Part shown: positions 6,306-13,901 of the stretch, piece after piece
How the letters are laid out: every line of letters begins with the position of its first letter
How positions within the stretch are numbered: the first letter of the stretch is position 1
NCBI GenBank assembly: GCA_964540025.1
Contig: CAZIKQ010000021.1
Span: 1-27,444 of the forward strand
Source: RGIG250 sp964540025
GTDB lineage: Bacteria; Bacillota; Negativicutes; Selenomonadales; Selenomonadaceae
Length of the DNA: 27,444 nucleotides
Reading direction: 5' to 3'
Position numbers and translations under genes: made by a program
Notes under the pieces: generated by a model
The model's database searches: none
The model's input: the letters and a program-made list of their open reading frames with translations, nothing else
Told to the model about the DNA's origin: nothing

Positions 6306-7352
6306 TTGACTGATAGTCCAGAATATCTGATAGCCTTTGGCATAGCTTTGGCTGTTTCTTTATTTATAACACCAGGGGTGATTTGGTTTGCCGGGCGGAC
6401 TGGCGCTTACGATGCTCCCGATGCAAGGAAGGTGCATAATCATCCAATTCCGCGTATCGGCGGTATAGGCATATATATTGCTTTCATGGCGGCGGTAATC
6501 GCCGTAAACGGCATATACGGAAAATCGACAGGTATAGAGCAGGGGGTACTTGGTATTCTTGCCGGTGGTTCGGTGATCGTTCTCGTGGGACTTATTGATG
6601 ATTACAGGAATCTCCCCGCGAAGGTAAAGCTGCTTGGTCAGATTGCGGCCGCTGCTGTTACCGTGTGCCTTTTCGATGTTCGGATTGATTTTATTACAGA
6701 TCCTTTTGGCGATTATATTTACCTTGAATATCTGGCTATACCCGCCACAATTTTTTGGATCGTGGGAATAACCAATACGGTTAATTTAATTGATGGACTG
6801 GATGGTCTGGCGGCAGGGGTGGCTACTATTGCTTCCATGACGATATTCCTCGTTTCGTTGCAGTTCGGATTTGAGCCGATTGCTGTCCTTACAGCAGCCC
6901 TGGCGGGATCTGCTTTTGGTTTTCTTTATTATAATTTTAATCCGGCCCGTATATTCATGGGGGACACGGGCAGTATGTTTCTTGGCTTTGTTTTGGCTGG
7001 TATTTCTGTAGTCGGCGCCGTGAAGAGCGCGGCGACAATTGCCCTTATTGTTCCTATTCTGGCACTGGGGCTTCCCATACTCGATACTACCTTTGCAATC
7101 GTCAGGCGCAAGCGGGCAGGAGTTCCTATTTTCAAACCGGATAGAGGACATCTCCATCACCGTTTGCTTGATTTGGGTTTTTCCCAGCGTCAGGCTGTGC
7201 TCCTTATGTATGTAATCAGCGCCTTGCTGGGATTGGCGGCGATCGCTCTTACGGAAGTTGATACCACCACAGCGGCTGCCATTTTTGTGATTGTTGTTTC
7301 TGCGGTGCTTTATGGCGCCCGCCGTATAGGAATCCTGCGTATGGATGAATGA
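6306..7352 (+). CDS. Undecaprenyl-phosphate N-acetylglucosaminyl 1-phosphate transferase (WecA/TagO type)
   Basis: Polytopic membrane enzyme that transfers a HexNAc-1-phosphate from its UDP form onto undecaprenyl phosphate, the first step in teichoic-acid or O-antigen-type glycan assembly. About ten or eleven hydrophobic segments are visible. Family motifs: KVHNHPIPRIGG (42-53), the metal-binding GLIDDYRNLPAKVK (95-108), TVNLIDGLDGLAAG (158-171), the catalytic region RIFMGDTGSMFLG (215-227) and PDRGHLHHRLLDLG (278-291). The start is TTG at 6306, 7 nt after AAAGGAGA; a nearby GTG at 6301 is out of frame. The PDRGHLHHRL motif favours the WecA/TagO branch over MraY. With wecB next door, the substrate is probably UDP-GlcNAc, but this cannot be read from the sequence. 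Confidence 0.9.
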   Translation: MTDSPEYLIAFGIALAVSLFITPGVIWFAGRTGAYDAPDARKVHNHPIPRIGGIGIYIAFMAAVIAVNGIYGKSTGIEQGVLGILAGGSVIVLVGLIDDYRNLPAKVKLLGQIAAAAVTVCLFDVRIDFITDPFGDYIYLEYLAIPATIFWIVGITNTVNLIDGLDGLAAGVATIASMTIFLVSLQFGFEPIAVLTAALAGSAFGFLYYNFNPARIFMGDTGSMFLGFVLAGISVVGAVKSAATIALIVPILALGLPILDTTFAIVRRKRAGVPIFKPDRGHLHHRLLDLGFSQRQAVLLMYVISALLGLAAIALTEVDTTTAAAIFVIVVSAVLYGARRIGILRMDE

Positions 7353-7379
7353 TTTCGTTCGCAGAATGTGAGGGAAATT

Positions 7380-8537
7380 ATGGACAAGAAGCTAAAGGTG
7401 ATGACGGTTTTCGGTACTCGTCCGGAGGCAATAAAGATGGCGCCAGTGGTGCTGGAGCTTATGAAGCATCCTGATGAAATCATCCCTGTCACTACGGTTA
7501 CCGCCCAGCATCGTGAGATGCTCGATCAGGTGCTTAATCTGTTTAGTATTAAGCCGGACTACGATCTGGATATTATGGCTGCCGGACAGACCCTCTTTGA
7601 TATTACTACCAGGGCAATGAATGGCCTCCATAAGGTGCTTGATCAGGAAAAGCCCGATATCGTACTGGTTCATGGCGATACTACGACGACTTTTGCCGGG
7701 GCGCTGGCCGCTTATTATCATCAGACGGCAGTGGGCCACGTGGAGGCTGGTCTGAGAACCCAGAATAAGTATTCCCCCTTTCCGGAGGAAATGAACCGCC
7801 ACCTGACGGGAGTTATTGCGGATTTGCATTTTGCTCCGACCTTTACCTCAGAGCAGAATCTGCTTCGGGAGAATGTAGCTAAGGATAAAATTTTTGTTAC
7901 GGGAAACACTGTTATCGATGCGCTTCATCATGCTGTCAGGCACGATTTTTCCTTTGCGGACGAACAGCTGAAGGGTATCAATTTCCAGGGGCATCGGATC
8001 GTTACCGTAACAACTCACCGCAGAGAGAACCTTGGGGAGCCGATGCGCCATGTGTACAAGGCGATTAAGGCGCTCCTTGATGATTTTACTGACATTGAGG
8101 TGATTTTCCCGGTTCATCGCAATCCGGGCGTTCGGGCGATTGTAAATGAGGAGCTTGGCGGCATCGACCGGGTTCATCTCATTGAGCCCCTTGATTATGA
8201 ACCATTTGCAAATCTTATGCACCGATCTTCTATAATCCTCACGGATTCGGGCGGAGTGCAGGAGGAGGCGCCGGCTCTGGGAAAACCGGTACTGGTTCTC
8301 CGGGATACTACCGAGCGGCCGGAGGCAGTAGCAGCCGGAACAGTAAAGCTGGTGGGAACGGATTTGGAGACTGTTTATCAGGAGGCAAAGTGCCTTCTGG
8401 CGGATGAAGCGGCGTACAGGAAGATGGCGGAGTCCTGCAATCCTTACGGCGATGGTGAAGCGGCCCGCCGTATTGTAGAGGCGCTGCTGTACCATTATGG
8501 CTATTCCCGGCAGGCTCCTGACCGTTTTGGGGAATAA
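7380..8537 (+). CDS. wecB: UDP-N-acetylglucosamine 2-epimerase (non-hydrolysing)
   Basis: Interconverts UDP-GlcNAc and UDP-ManNAc, providing ManNAc for surface polymers. The 385-residue protein has the GT-B epimerase signatures: VFGTRPEAIKMAPVV (10-24), HGDTTTTFAGALAA (98-111), GHVEAGLRT (119-127), PFPEEMNR (133-140), TTHRREN (about 210-216), FPVHRNP and DSGGVQEEAPALGKPVLVLR (about 288-307). A GTG at 7368 is in frame, but GAGGG at 7370-7374 is spaced for the ATG at 7380, which also gives the usual MxKKxKVMTVFGTRPE start. It follows the WecA/TagO-like gene after 27 nt, so the two should be co-transcribed. Confidence 0.95.
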   Translation: MDKKLKVMTVFGTRPEAIKMAPVVLELMKHPDEIIPVTTVTAQHREMLDQVLNLFSIKPDYDLDIMAAGQTLFDITTRAMNGLHKVLDQEKPDIVLVHGDTTTTFAGALAAYYHQTAVGHVEAGLRTQNKYSPFPEEMNRHLTGVIADLHFAPTFTSEQNLLRENVAKDKIFVTGNTVIDALHHAVRHDFSFADEQLKGINFQGHRIVTVTTHRRENLGEPMRHVYKAIKALLDDFTDIEVIFPVHRNPGVRAIVNEELGGIDRVHLIEPLDYEPFANLMHRSSIILTDSGGVQEEAPALGKPVLVLRDTTERPEAVAAGTVKLVGTDLETVYQEAKCLLADEAAYRKMAESCNPYGDGEAARRIVEALLYHYGYSRQAPDRFGE

Positions 8538-8589
8538 AAAAGAAATTTATTTATTTGCAAGGTTGAGCGTTGATATTTATTCGGGCAGT

Positions 8590-8643
8590 CTGTTTTTTCG
8601 ATAAACAGGTCTTTGTCTGTCAAATGAATAATTTGATAAAAAT
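8590..8643 (+). promoter_or_regulatory. Possible regulatory region upstream of glmS
   Basis: The 135-nt gap before glmS holds a small hairpin, CTGTTT / AAACAG (8590-8608), and a weak promoter-like pair TTGTCT (8613-8618) with TAAAAA (8637-8642, 18-base spacer). None of the conserved glmS-ribozyme core is recognisable. glmS may instead be read from the upstream promoter. Confidence 0.3.
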
Positions 8644-8672
8644 GAGTTTAGATAACGGAGGGTATCAGTAGT

Positions 8673-10511
8673 ATGTGCGGTATCGTTGGATACATTGGCG
8701 ATAATGAAGCGGCCGGATTCCTCATTGATGGTTTAACAAAGCTTGAGTACAGAGGGTATGATTCGGCAGGTATTGCCGTATATAATGGTGAAAGCATTTG
8801 CGTAGAGAAGAGCGAAGGTAAGCTGGTAAATCTTAAAGCAAAGATTGCCAATAATATGCCGACAGGGAAAATTGGCATCGGTCATACCCGCTGGGCTACT
8901 CATGGCGGACCTTCTGATGTGAATGCCCATCCCCATACCGATTGCCACGGTGATTTTGCCGTTGTCCACAACGGGATTATTGAAAACTATATGGCTATTA
9001 AGGAGAAACTTATCGAGCGGGGCCATGTGTTCAAGTCAGAAACTGATACGGAAGTTGTCGTTCACCTTATGGAGGAGGCTTACGAGGCTTGCGGTGGAGA
9101 CTTTAAGAAAGCGGTCAAGCATGTGCTGAAGCAGATCAGCGGGTCATATTCTCTCGTTTTCCTGTCCCGTCGTGATCCGGATATGCTCATTTGTACCAAG
9201 CAGGACAATCCGCTGATAATCGGTTTGGGAAATGGTGAAAACTTCATTGCTTCCGATATTCCGGCGATCATTACTCATACCCGCCGTACTTACATAATTG
9301 CTGATGGCGAGGTTGCTTTTGTAAAGAAGGATTCCATCTGGATAGAAAACAGGAATGGGGAACCCATTACCAAGAAGGTGTTTGAGGTAAACTGGAACGC
9401 GGAAGCGGCTGAAAAAGGCGGCTACGAGCATTTCATGCTGAAGGAGATCCATGAGCAGGCAAAAGCGATTCGCAATACGATGACAAAGCGAATTGCCGGA
9501 GATAACAGCGCCATTATTTTGGATGAGCTGAAGTGGACCACCGAATTTTTGAGCTCCTTTAAGAAAGTGTTCATCGTGGCCTGCGGTACGGCCTATCATG
9601 CCGGTCTTGTAGGGAAATACTACATCGAAAAGCTGGCCCGCATCCCGGTAGAGTGCGATATTGCTTCCGAGTTCCGCTATCGTCAGCCGATCATTGACGA
9701 TGAGACGCTGACTATTGTTGTAAGTCAGTCCGGTGAGACCAGCGATACGCTGGCTGCTCTGAAAGAAGCAAAGCATCTGGGCTCTCATACTCTGGCCGTA
9801 ACGAACGTGGTGGGATCCTCCGTTGCCCGGGAGGCCGATCAGACGATCTACACATGGGCCGGGCCGGAAATCGCGGTCGCTTCTACCAAGGCATATACCA
9901 CTCAGCTCATCGTAATGCTGATGCTGGCTCTCTACATGGCGCAGCTGAAGAAATCCGTGGAGGCTGACCGCCTTAGGGAAATTATTACCGGTCTGAAAAA
10001 TATCCCGGCTCAGATCAATGAGACCCTTGAGGATACTGAACCAATCAAGATGTTCGCCGTCAAGTATGCAAATGTGGAGGATGCTTTCTTTATCGGCCGT
10101 CTCCTTGATTATTATGTAGCCTTGGAAGGCTCGCTGAAGCTCAAGGAGATTTCTTACATCCATGCCGAGGCATATGCAGCAGGGGAGCTGAAGCATGGGC
10201 CGCTGGCTCTCATTGTGCCGGGGGTTCCCATCGTAGCGATTGCGACCCAGAAGAGCGTGTATGAGAAGACCGTCTCCAATATTAAGGAGATGAAGGCCAG
10301 GGGCGCGGTAGTCATCGGCATTTCCTCCCAGCAGGATTATGAGCTGGTGAAATATGTTGATTACGTTATCAAAGTGCCTGAGGCTGACGAGCTTCTGAAC
10401 CCGCTGCTCACGGTTATCCCCCTTCAGCTTCTCGCTTACTATGTAGCTATCGCCCGGGGAAACGACGTAGATAAGCCGAGAAATCTTGCGAAATCTGTCA
10501 CGGTCGAGTAA
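8673..10511 (+). CDS. glmS: Glutamine-fructose-6-phosphate aminotransferase (isomerising)
   Basis: Makes glucosamine 6-phosphate from fructose 6-phosphate and glutamine, the entry step to UDP-GlcNAc for peptidoglycan and other glycans. The N-terminal glutaminase domain begins with MCGIVGYIG; Cys2 is the nucleophile after Met removal. It continues with LEYRGYDSAGIAVY and GIGHTRWATHG. Two SIS sugar-binding domains follow, with VACGTAYHAG (about 302-311), VVSQSGETSDTLAAL (about 349-363), EGSLKLKEISYIHAEAY and ELKHGPLALI (about 506-515). The C-terminal tail KPRNLAKSVTVE is the typical active-site end. Length 612 is normal. CGGAGGG (8655-8661) precedes the ATG. It fits the neighbouring UDP-GlcNAc-using genes. 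No terminator is seen before the rpsB promoter. Confidence 0.97.
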   Translation: MCGIVGYIGDNEAAGFLIDGLTKLEYRGYDSAGIAVYNGESICVEKSEGKLVNLKAKIANNMPTGKIGIGHTRWATHGGPSDVNAHPHTDCHGDFAVVHNGIIENYMAIKEKLIERGHVFKSETDTEVVVHLMEEAYEACGGDFKKAVKHVLKQISGSYSLVFLSRRDPDMLICTKQDNPLIIGLGNGENFIASDIPAIITHTRRTYIIADGEVAFVKKDSIWIENRNGEPITKKVFEVNWNAEAAEKGGYEHFMLKEIHEQAKAIRNTMTKRIAGDNSAIILDELKWTTEFLSSFKKVFIVACGTAYHAGLVGKYYIEKLARIPVECDIASEFRYRQPIIDDETLTIVVSQSGETSDTLAALKEAKHLGSHTLAVTNVVGSSVAREADQTIYTWAGPEIAVASTKAYTTQLIVMLMLALYMAQLKKSVEADRLREIITGLKNIPAQINETLEDTEPIKMFAVKYANVEDAFFIGRLLDYYVALEGSLKLKEISYIHAEAYAAGELKHGPLALIVPGVPIVAIATQKSVYEKTVSNIKEMKARGAVVIGISSQQDYELVKYVDYVIKVPEADELLNPLLTVIPLQLLAYYVAIARGNDVDKPRNLAKSVTVE

Positions 10512-10519
10512 AATTCTTC

Positions 10520-10548
10520 TTGCGTACAGTGTTTCCCTATGATATAAT
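10520..10548 (+). promoter_or_regulatory. Promoter of rpsB
   Basis: TTGCGT (10520-10525), a 17-base spacer and a perfect TATAAT (10543-10548). The predicted start near 10555 gives an rpsB leader of about 130 nt. Confidence 0.75.
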
Positions 10549-10570
10549 TCACCGCGGTGTTAAAAACGCA

Positions 10571-10656
10571 CGTCAGTCTATGGCCGCCCTGTGCCTGGAG
10601 AGAATATGCGCCTGGTAAAGCGGCTGCACAAAAAATTATGAGTATTCGGACTGACG
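10571..10656 (+). promoter_or_regulatory. Structured leader of rpsB, candidate autoregulatory RNA
   Basis: A long-range stem CGTCAGTC (10571-10578) / GACTGACG (10649-10656), extendable by a T-G pair, closes the leader. Inside are GGCCGC (10582-10587) / GCGGCT (10620-10625) and GTGC (10591-10594) / GCGC (10608-10611). The 3' strand of the closing stem abuts a first GGAGG (10656-10660); the likely rpsB ribosome site AGGAGG is 11 nt further on. The arrangement suggests feedback by S2 on its own mRNA, but no match to a described motif is claimed. Confidence 0.5.
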
Positions 10657-10683
10657 GAGGAAAAACAGGAGGTGCACCACATT

Positions 10684-11418
10684 ATGGCAATGGTATCTAT
10701 GAAACAGCTTCTCGAGGCTGGTGTTCACTTTGGTCATCAGACTCGCCGCTGGAACCCGAAGATGGCAAAGTACATCTTCACCGAGCGCAACGGTATCTAC
10801 ATCATCGATCTGCAGAAGACCGTGCGCAAAGTTGATGAGGCTTACAACTTCGTGCGGGATGTAGCGAAGGAAGGCAAGACCGTCCTTTTCGTCGGCACGA
10901 AGAAGCAGGCTCAGGAGTCCATCAAGGAGGAGGCCATTAAGGCTGGCATAAGCTATGTCAACGAGCGTTGGCTCGGCGGTATGCTCACTAACTTCAAGAC
11001 CATCCAGCTCCGTATCCGCCGTTTGAAGGAACTGGAGCAGATGGAAGCCGAGGGCGTGTTTGATGTCCTCACCAAGAAAGAAGCGCAGAAGCTCCGTCAT
11101 GAGATGGAGAAGCTTGAGAAGTATCTCGGCGGTATCAAGGAAATGAATCGTCTCCCGGGGGCTATCTTCGTAGTGGATCCCCGCAAGGAGCGGATTGCTG
11201 TTTCCGAAGCCCGCAAGCTCAATATCCCCATCGTTGGTATCGTCGATACCAACTGTGATCCGGACGAGATTGATTATGTGATTCCGGGTAACGATGATGC
11301 GATCCGCGCCGTCCGGCTCCTTACCGGCCGTATGGCTGACGCCGTCATTGAGGGCCGTCAGGGTCTTACTGAGACTACTGCCGATGCTGCTGCCGAAAAG
11401 GCAGAGGCTGACGAATAA
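10684..11418 (+). CDS. rpsB: 30S ribosomal protein S2
   Basis: S2 binds late to the 30S subunit between head and body and helps recruit S1 where that protein exists. The 244-residue product shows the family N-terminus MKQLLEAGVHFGHQTRRWNPKM, YIFTERNGIYIIDLQKT, VGTKKQAQ, ERWLGGMLTNFKTI, PGAIFVVDPRKERIAVSEAR and GIVDTNCDPDEIDYVIPGND. The tail is acidic and alanine-rich. Start choice: a GTG at 10672 overlaps the ribosome site AGGAGG (10667-10672), so it is unlikely. The ATG at 10684 is 11 nt downstream, and a second ATG at 10690 (MVSMKQ) is possible. It begins the rpsB-tsf-pyrH-frr translation and nucleotide cluster. Confidence 0.96.
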   Translation: MAMVSMKQLLEAGVHFGHQTRRWNPKMAKYIFTERNGIYIIDLQKTVRKVDEAYNFVRDVAKEGKTVLFVGTKKQAQESIKEEAIKAGISYVNERWLGGMLTNFKTIQLRIRRLKELEQMEAEGVFDVLTKKEAQKLRHEMEKLEKYLGGIKEMNRLPGAIFVVDPRKERIAVSEARKLNIPIVGIVDTNCDPDEIDYVIPGNDDAIRAVRLLTGRMADAVIEGRQGLTETTADAAAEKAEADE

Positions 11419-11427
11419 TATGCGCCC

Positions 11428-11502
11428 GTAACGCCTGAAAGATGCTCTCCACTTTGATTATGCAGGTGGAGGGCTCGGTTTTAGCCCAGGGGATGGCGTT
11501 AC
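11428..11502 (+). promoter_or_regulatory. Structured RNA element between rpsB and tsf
   Basis: A perfect 8-bp stem GTAACGCC (11428-11435) / GGCGTTAC (11495-11502) encloses a 9-bp hairpin GCTCTCCAC (11444-11452) / GTGGAGGGC (11466-11474, one G-U pair). An overlapping alternative hairpin is GGGCT (11471-11475) / AGCCC (11483-11487). The two inner hairpins share GGGC and cannot form together, so the element could switch between folds. A terminator-like hairpin follows, which suggests regulated read-through into tsf. Confidence 0.55.
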
Positions 11503-11520
11503 AATACAGGAAATGATTTT

Positions 11521-11556
11521 AGGGGTAAGGGAGGTTATCCCTTGCCCCTGTTTTGT
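11521..11556 (+). terminator. Attenuator hairpin just before tsf
   Basis: A 12-bp stem AGGGGTAAGGGA / TCCCTTGCCCCT (11521-11532 and 11538-11549, one G-U pair) with loop GGTTA is followed by GTTTTGT. It ends directly before the tsf ribosome site AGGAGG (11557-11562). The T tract is short, so termination is likely partial, giving less EF-Ts than S2. Confidence 0.7.
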
Positions 11557-11569
11557 AGGAGGAAAGATC

Positions 11570-12220
11570 ATGGCACAGATTACCGCCGCAATGGTTAAAG
11601 ACCTGCGTGAGACTACCGGCGCAGGCATGATGGATTGTAAGAAGGCCCTGGCTGCCGTAGACGGCAATAAGGAAAAGGCAATTGACTGGCTTCGGGAAAA
11701 AGGCATGGCCGCCGCGGCCAAGAAGGACGGCCGCGTAGCCGCTGAAGGCGCTTGCGTATCTTATATTCACGCTGGCGGCAAGATTGGTGTCTTGGTAGAA
11801 GTGAATTGTGAGACCGATTTCGTGGCAAAGACCGAGGATTTTCTCGGGTTTGCCAGGGATATTGCAATGCAAATCGCAGCGGCCAATCCAACCTGCATCC
11901 GCAGGGAAGAGGTTGACGCCGCCGCTGTTGACCACGAGCGTGAGGTCCTTCGTCAGCAGGCTCTCAACGAAGGAAAGCCGGAGAAGATCGTTGAGAAAAT
12001 GGTTGAAGGCCGCCTTGAGAAGTACTACAAGGAAGTCTGCCTCATGGAGCAGCCTTTCGTTAAGGATCCGGACAAAACCATTGAGCAGCTTGTCAAGGAG
12101 AAAATTGCCAAGATCGGTGAGAAGATTTCCATTCGTCGATTCACCCGTTATCAGCTGGGCGAAGGAATCGAGAAGCGGGAGGAAGACTTTGCCGCTGAGG
12201 TTATGGCCCAGATTAAGTAA
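11570..12220 (+). CDS. tsf: Elongation factor Ts
   Basis: Nucleotide exchange factor that recycles EF-Tu-GDP to EF-Tu-GTP during translation. The N-terminal UBA-like domain reads MAQITAAMVKDLRETTGAGM then MDCKKALAAVDGNKEKAIDWL. The core signature VNCETDFVAKTEDF is at about residues 79-92. At 216 residues it is the short EF-Ts type, lacking much of the second core subdomain of the roughly 290-residue Bacillus form, and not a truncation, because the C-terminus (GEKISIRRFTRYQLGEGIEKREEDFAAEV) is complete. The ATG at 11570 is 7 nt after AGGAGG. An in-frame ATG at 11513 would run through the attenuator hairpin and is rejected. A terminator follows the gene. Confidence 0.96.
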   Translation: MAQITAAMVKDLRETTGAGMMDCKKALAAVDGNKEKAIDWLREKGMAAAAKKDGRVAAEGACVSYIHAGGKIGVLVEVNCETDFVAKTEDFLGFARDIAMQIAAANPTCIRREEVDAAAVDHEREVLRQQALNEGKPEKIVEKMVEGRLEKYYKEVCLMEQPFVKDPDKTIEQLVKEKIAKIGEKISIRRFTRYQLGEGIEKREEDFAAEVMAQIK

Positions 12221-12230
12221 TTATTTGGGA

Positions 12231-12267
12231 GGCTGTCCGACAGATATTTGCCGGGCAGCCTTTTTTT
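12231..12267 (+). terminator. Terminator after tsf
   Basis: A 9-bp stem GGCTGTCCG / CGGGCAGCC (12231-12239 and 12252-12260, one G-U pair) is followed by seven T. It ends the rpsB-tsf transcript. Confidence 0.9.
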
Positions 12268-12391
12268 CTGCCATCACGAGATTTTGATTTCAGAAATTTT
12301 CCAACCGGCTGCAATAAAATACGAAGCAAAATAGAGGATATTGTCTTTCTTTGTCGAATTGTCCAACAACACATAAAATGGGGGTAATAGC

Positions 12392-13117
12392 TTGAGTCAG
12401 ACGAAGTATAAGCGCGTTGTCCTGAAGCTCTCCGGCGAATCCATGGCTGGTGAGGAAAAGTTCGGTATCAATCCGGCAGTAGTAGAAGAACTGGCAAAGC
12501 AGATCAAGCTTGTTCAGGAGCAGGGGATTGAAGTAACTATCGTCGTAGGCGGCGGCAATATCTGGCGTGGTATTGCCGGCAGCGCAAGGGGGATGGAGCG
12601 CGCAGCCGCTGACTATATGGGCATGCTGGCTACGGTTATGAATGCAGTCGCTTTGCAGGATGCACTGGAGAAGCTGGGCGTTGATACCCGTGTCCAGAGC
12701 GCAATTGAAATGCGCGAGGTAGCCGAGCCGTACATTCGGCGCAAGGCTGTCCGCCATTTGGAAAAGAATCGGGTCGTGATTTTTGCTGCCGGTACCGGTA
12801 ATCCGTATTTTTCCACGGATACAACGGCTGCTCTCCGGGCTGCGGAGATTAACGCAGATGTCATCCTTATGGCAAAGAAGGGGGTTGACGGCGTATACGA
12901 TGATGATCCGAAGAAGAATCCTGAGGCAAAGAAATTTGAGACTCTTGAGTATATAGAGGTCCTGCAGAGGGGACTTCAGGTAATGGATTCTACGGCTATA
13001 AGCCTCTGCATGGACAACAAGATCCAGATCGTCGTATTCAATGTTGATAAATATGAGAATATTCTGAAGGCTGCAGTTGGCGAGCCTATTGGCACTACCG
13101 TAGGAGGAAAAGAGTGA
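12392..13117 (+). CDS. pyrH: Uridylate kinase (UMP kinase)
   Basis: Phosphorylates UMP to UDP, the bacterial-specific step of pyrimidine nucleotide synthesis, in the cytoplasm as a hexamer. The amino-acid-kinase fold is clear: KRVVLKLSGESMAG (7-20), VTIVVGGGNIWRG (49-61), ADYMGMLATVMNA (71-83), VIFAAGTGNPYFSTDTTAAL (about 127-146) and AKKGVDGVYDDDPKKNP (about 160-176). Length 241 is normal. The start is TTG at 12392, 7 nt after GGGGG at 12380-12384, and gives the expected short N-terminus; no in-frame ATG precedes the KLSGE motif. The promoter is not obvious in the 124 nt after the tsf terminator. The stop codon overlaps the frr ATG (TGATG). Confidence 0.96.
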   Translation: MSQTKYKRVVLKLSGESMAGEEKFGINPAVVEELAKQIKLVQEQGIEVTIVVGGGNIWRGIAGSARGMERAAADYMGMLATVMNAVALQDALEKLGVDTRVQSAIEMREVAEPYIRRKAVRHLEKNRVVIFAAGTGNPYFSTDTTAALRAAEINADVILMAKKGVDGVYDDDPKKNPEAKKFETLEYIEVLQRGLQVMDSTAISLCMDNKIQIVVFNVDKYENILKAAVGEPIGTTVGGKE

Positions 13118-13674
13118 TGGTTTCCGATATTATTAAAACCCACGAAGAAAAGATGCAGAAGACCCTTGATGCCTTGAAGCGTGAGTTTGCCTCCCTTCGG
13201 GCAGGCCGCGCTACCCCGGCGCTGCTGGATAAAATCATGGTTGATTATTATGGCAGCCCTACCCCGGTTAATCAGGTGGCCAAGGTGTCGGTTCCCGAAT
13301 CCCGGATGATCATAATTCAGCCTTGGGAGAAGCCCATGCTGAAGGAGATTGAAAAGGCCATTATGAAGTCTGATTTGGGTCTTTCACCGAACTCGGATGG
13401 TCAGTCCATCCGCCTGGCGATTCCGCCCCTTACTCAGGAGCGCCGGGCTGAGCTGGTCAAAACAATCAACAAGAAGACCGAAGAATCAAAGATTGCCCTG
13501 CGCAATATTCGCCGTGAAGTGAACGATGCCATCAAGAAGCTTGAAAAGGCGAAGGAAATCACTGAGGATAATATGGAGAAGGGACAGAAGGATACTCAGA
13601 AGGTAGTTGATAAGTTCGTCAAGCTCATTGATGAAGCCCGGGCTGCCAAGGAAGCAGAGGTAATGTCCGTTTGA
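13117..13674 (+). CDS. frr: Ribosome recycling factor
   Basis: Splits post-termination ribosomes together with EF-G. The 185-residue protein shows LKREFASLRAGRATPALLDK (20-39), DYYGSPTPVNQVAKVSVPES (43-62), KAIMKSDLGLSPNSDG (83-98), IRLAIPPLTQERRAELVK (100-117) and the C-terminal coiled-coil arm ending EAEVMSV. The ATG at 13117 shares its A with the pyrH TGA stop, an overlap that ties the two genes together; AGGAGG (13102-13107) is 9 nt upstream. An in-frame GTG at 13114 would add one residue. Its own TGA overlaps the start of the next small gene in the same way. Confidence 0.96.
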   Translation: MVSDIIKTHEEKMQKTLDALKREFASLRAGRATPALLDKIMVDYYGSPTPVNQVAKVSVPESRMIIIQPWEKPMLKEIEKAIMKSDLGLSPNSDGQSIRLAIPPLTQERRAELVKTINKKTEESKIALRNIRREVNDAIKKLEKAKEITEDNMEKGQKDTQKVVDKFVKLIDEARAAKEAEVMSV

Positions 13675-13901
13675 TGCAGAATTGTATCGAAAAAAATATT
13701 GATGTCGTCGGTCGATTGCTTAGTGAAGCAGAGTCAATACTCCAGCAGAGCCATACAGGCTATACTGTGGAGTGGACGCGGCCGGGAAGGGATTTTTTCC
13801 CGCTAGACGATTCAAGACAGTATGTAGTCAAGCAGGTTGAGGAGGATAATGGCAAACTCAGACTGACTGTGGCCGCAGGTCTAAGAAGGGAGGTGTTTTG
13901 A
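13674..13901 (+). CDS. Unrecognised 75-residue protein between frr and ferredoxin
   Basis: I do not recognise this protein. It starts with ATG in a TGATG overlap with the frr stop, has only a weak GAGG 13 nt upstream, and ends directly against the ferredoxin ribosome site and start. The N-terminal third looks helical (IEKNIDVVGRLLSEAESILQ), followed by a beta-like part with GYTVEWTRPGRDFFPLDDSR (about 30-49), QYVVKQVEEDNGKLRLTVAA and a basic end. There are no membrane segments or signal peptide, and a single Cys (residue 4). The tight fit on both sides, in the same frame-overlap style as its neighbours, argues that it is a real translated gene, probably cytosolic. Its function is unknown. Confidence 0.7.
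   Translation: MQNCIEKNIDVVGRLLSEAESILQQSHTGYTVEWTRPGRDFFPLDDSRQYVVKQVEEDNGKLRLTVAAGLRREVF

Noticed and set aside
8538..8672. glmS ribozyme upstream of glmS
   Set aside because: The gap is only 135 nt and AT-rich, and none of the conserved ribozyme core sequence can be recognised.
10580..10618. 12-codon open frame in the rpsB leader (MAALCLERICAW)
   Set aside because: No ribosome site precedes it and it lies within the paired leader structure; likely chance.
12351..12379. TTGTCG-17-TAAAAT as pyrH promoter
   Set aside because: Transcription would begin about 6 nt before the TTG start, after the GGGGG ribosome site, so it does not fit pyrH translation.
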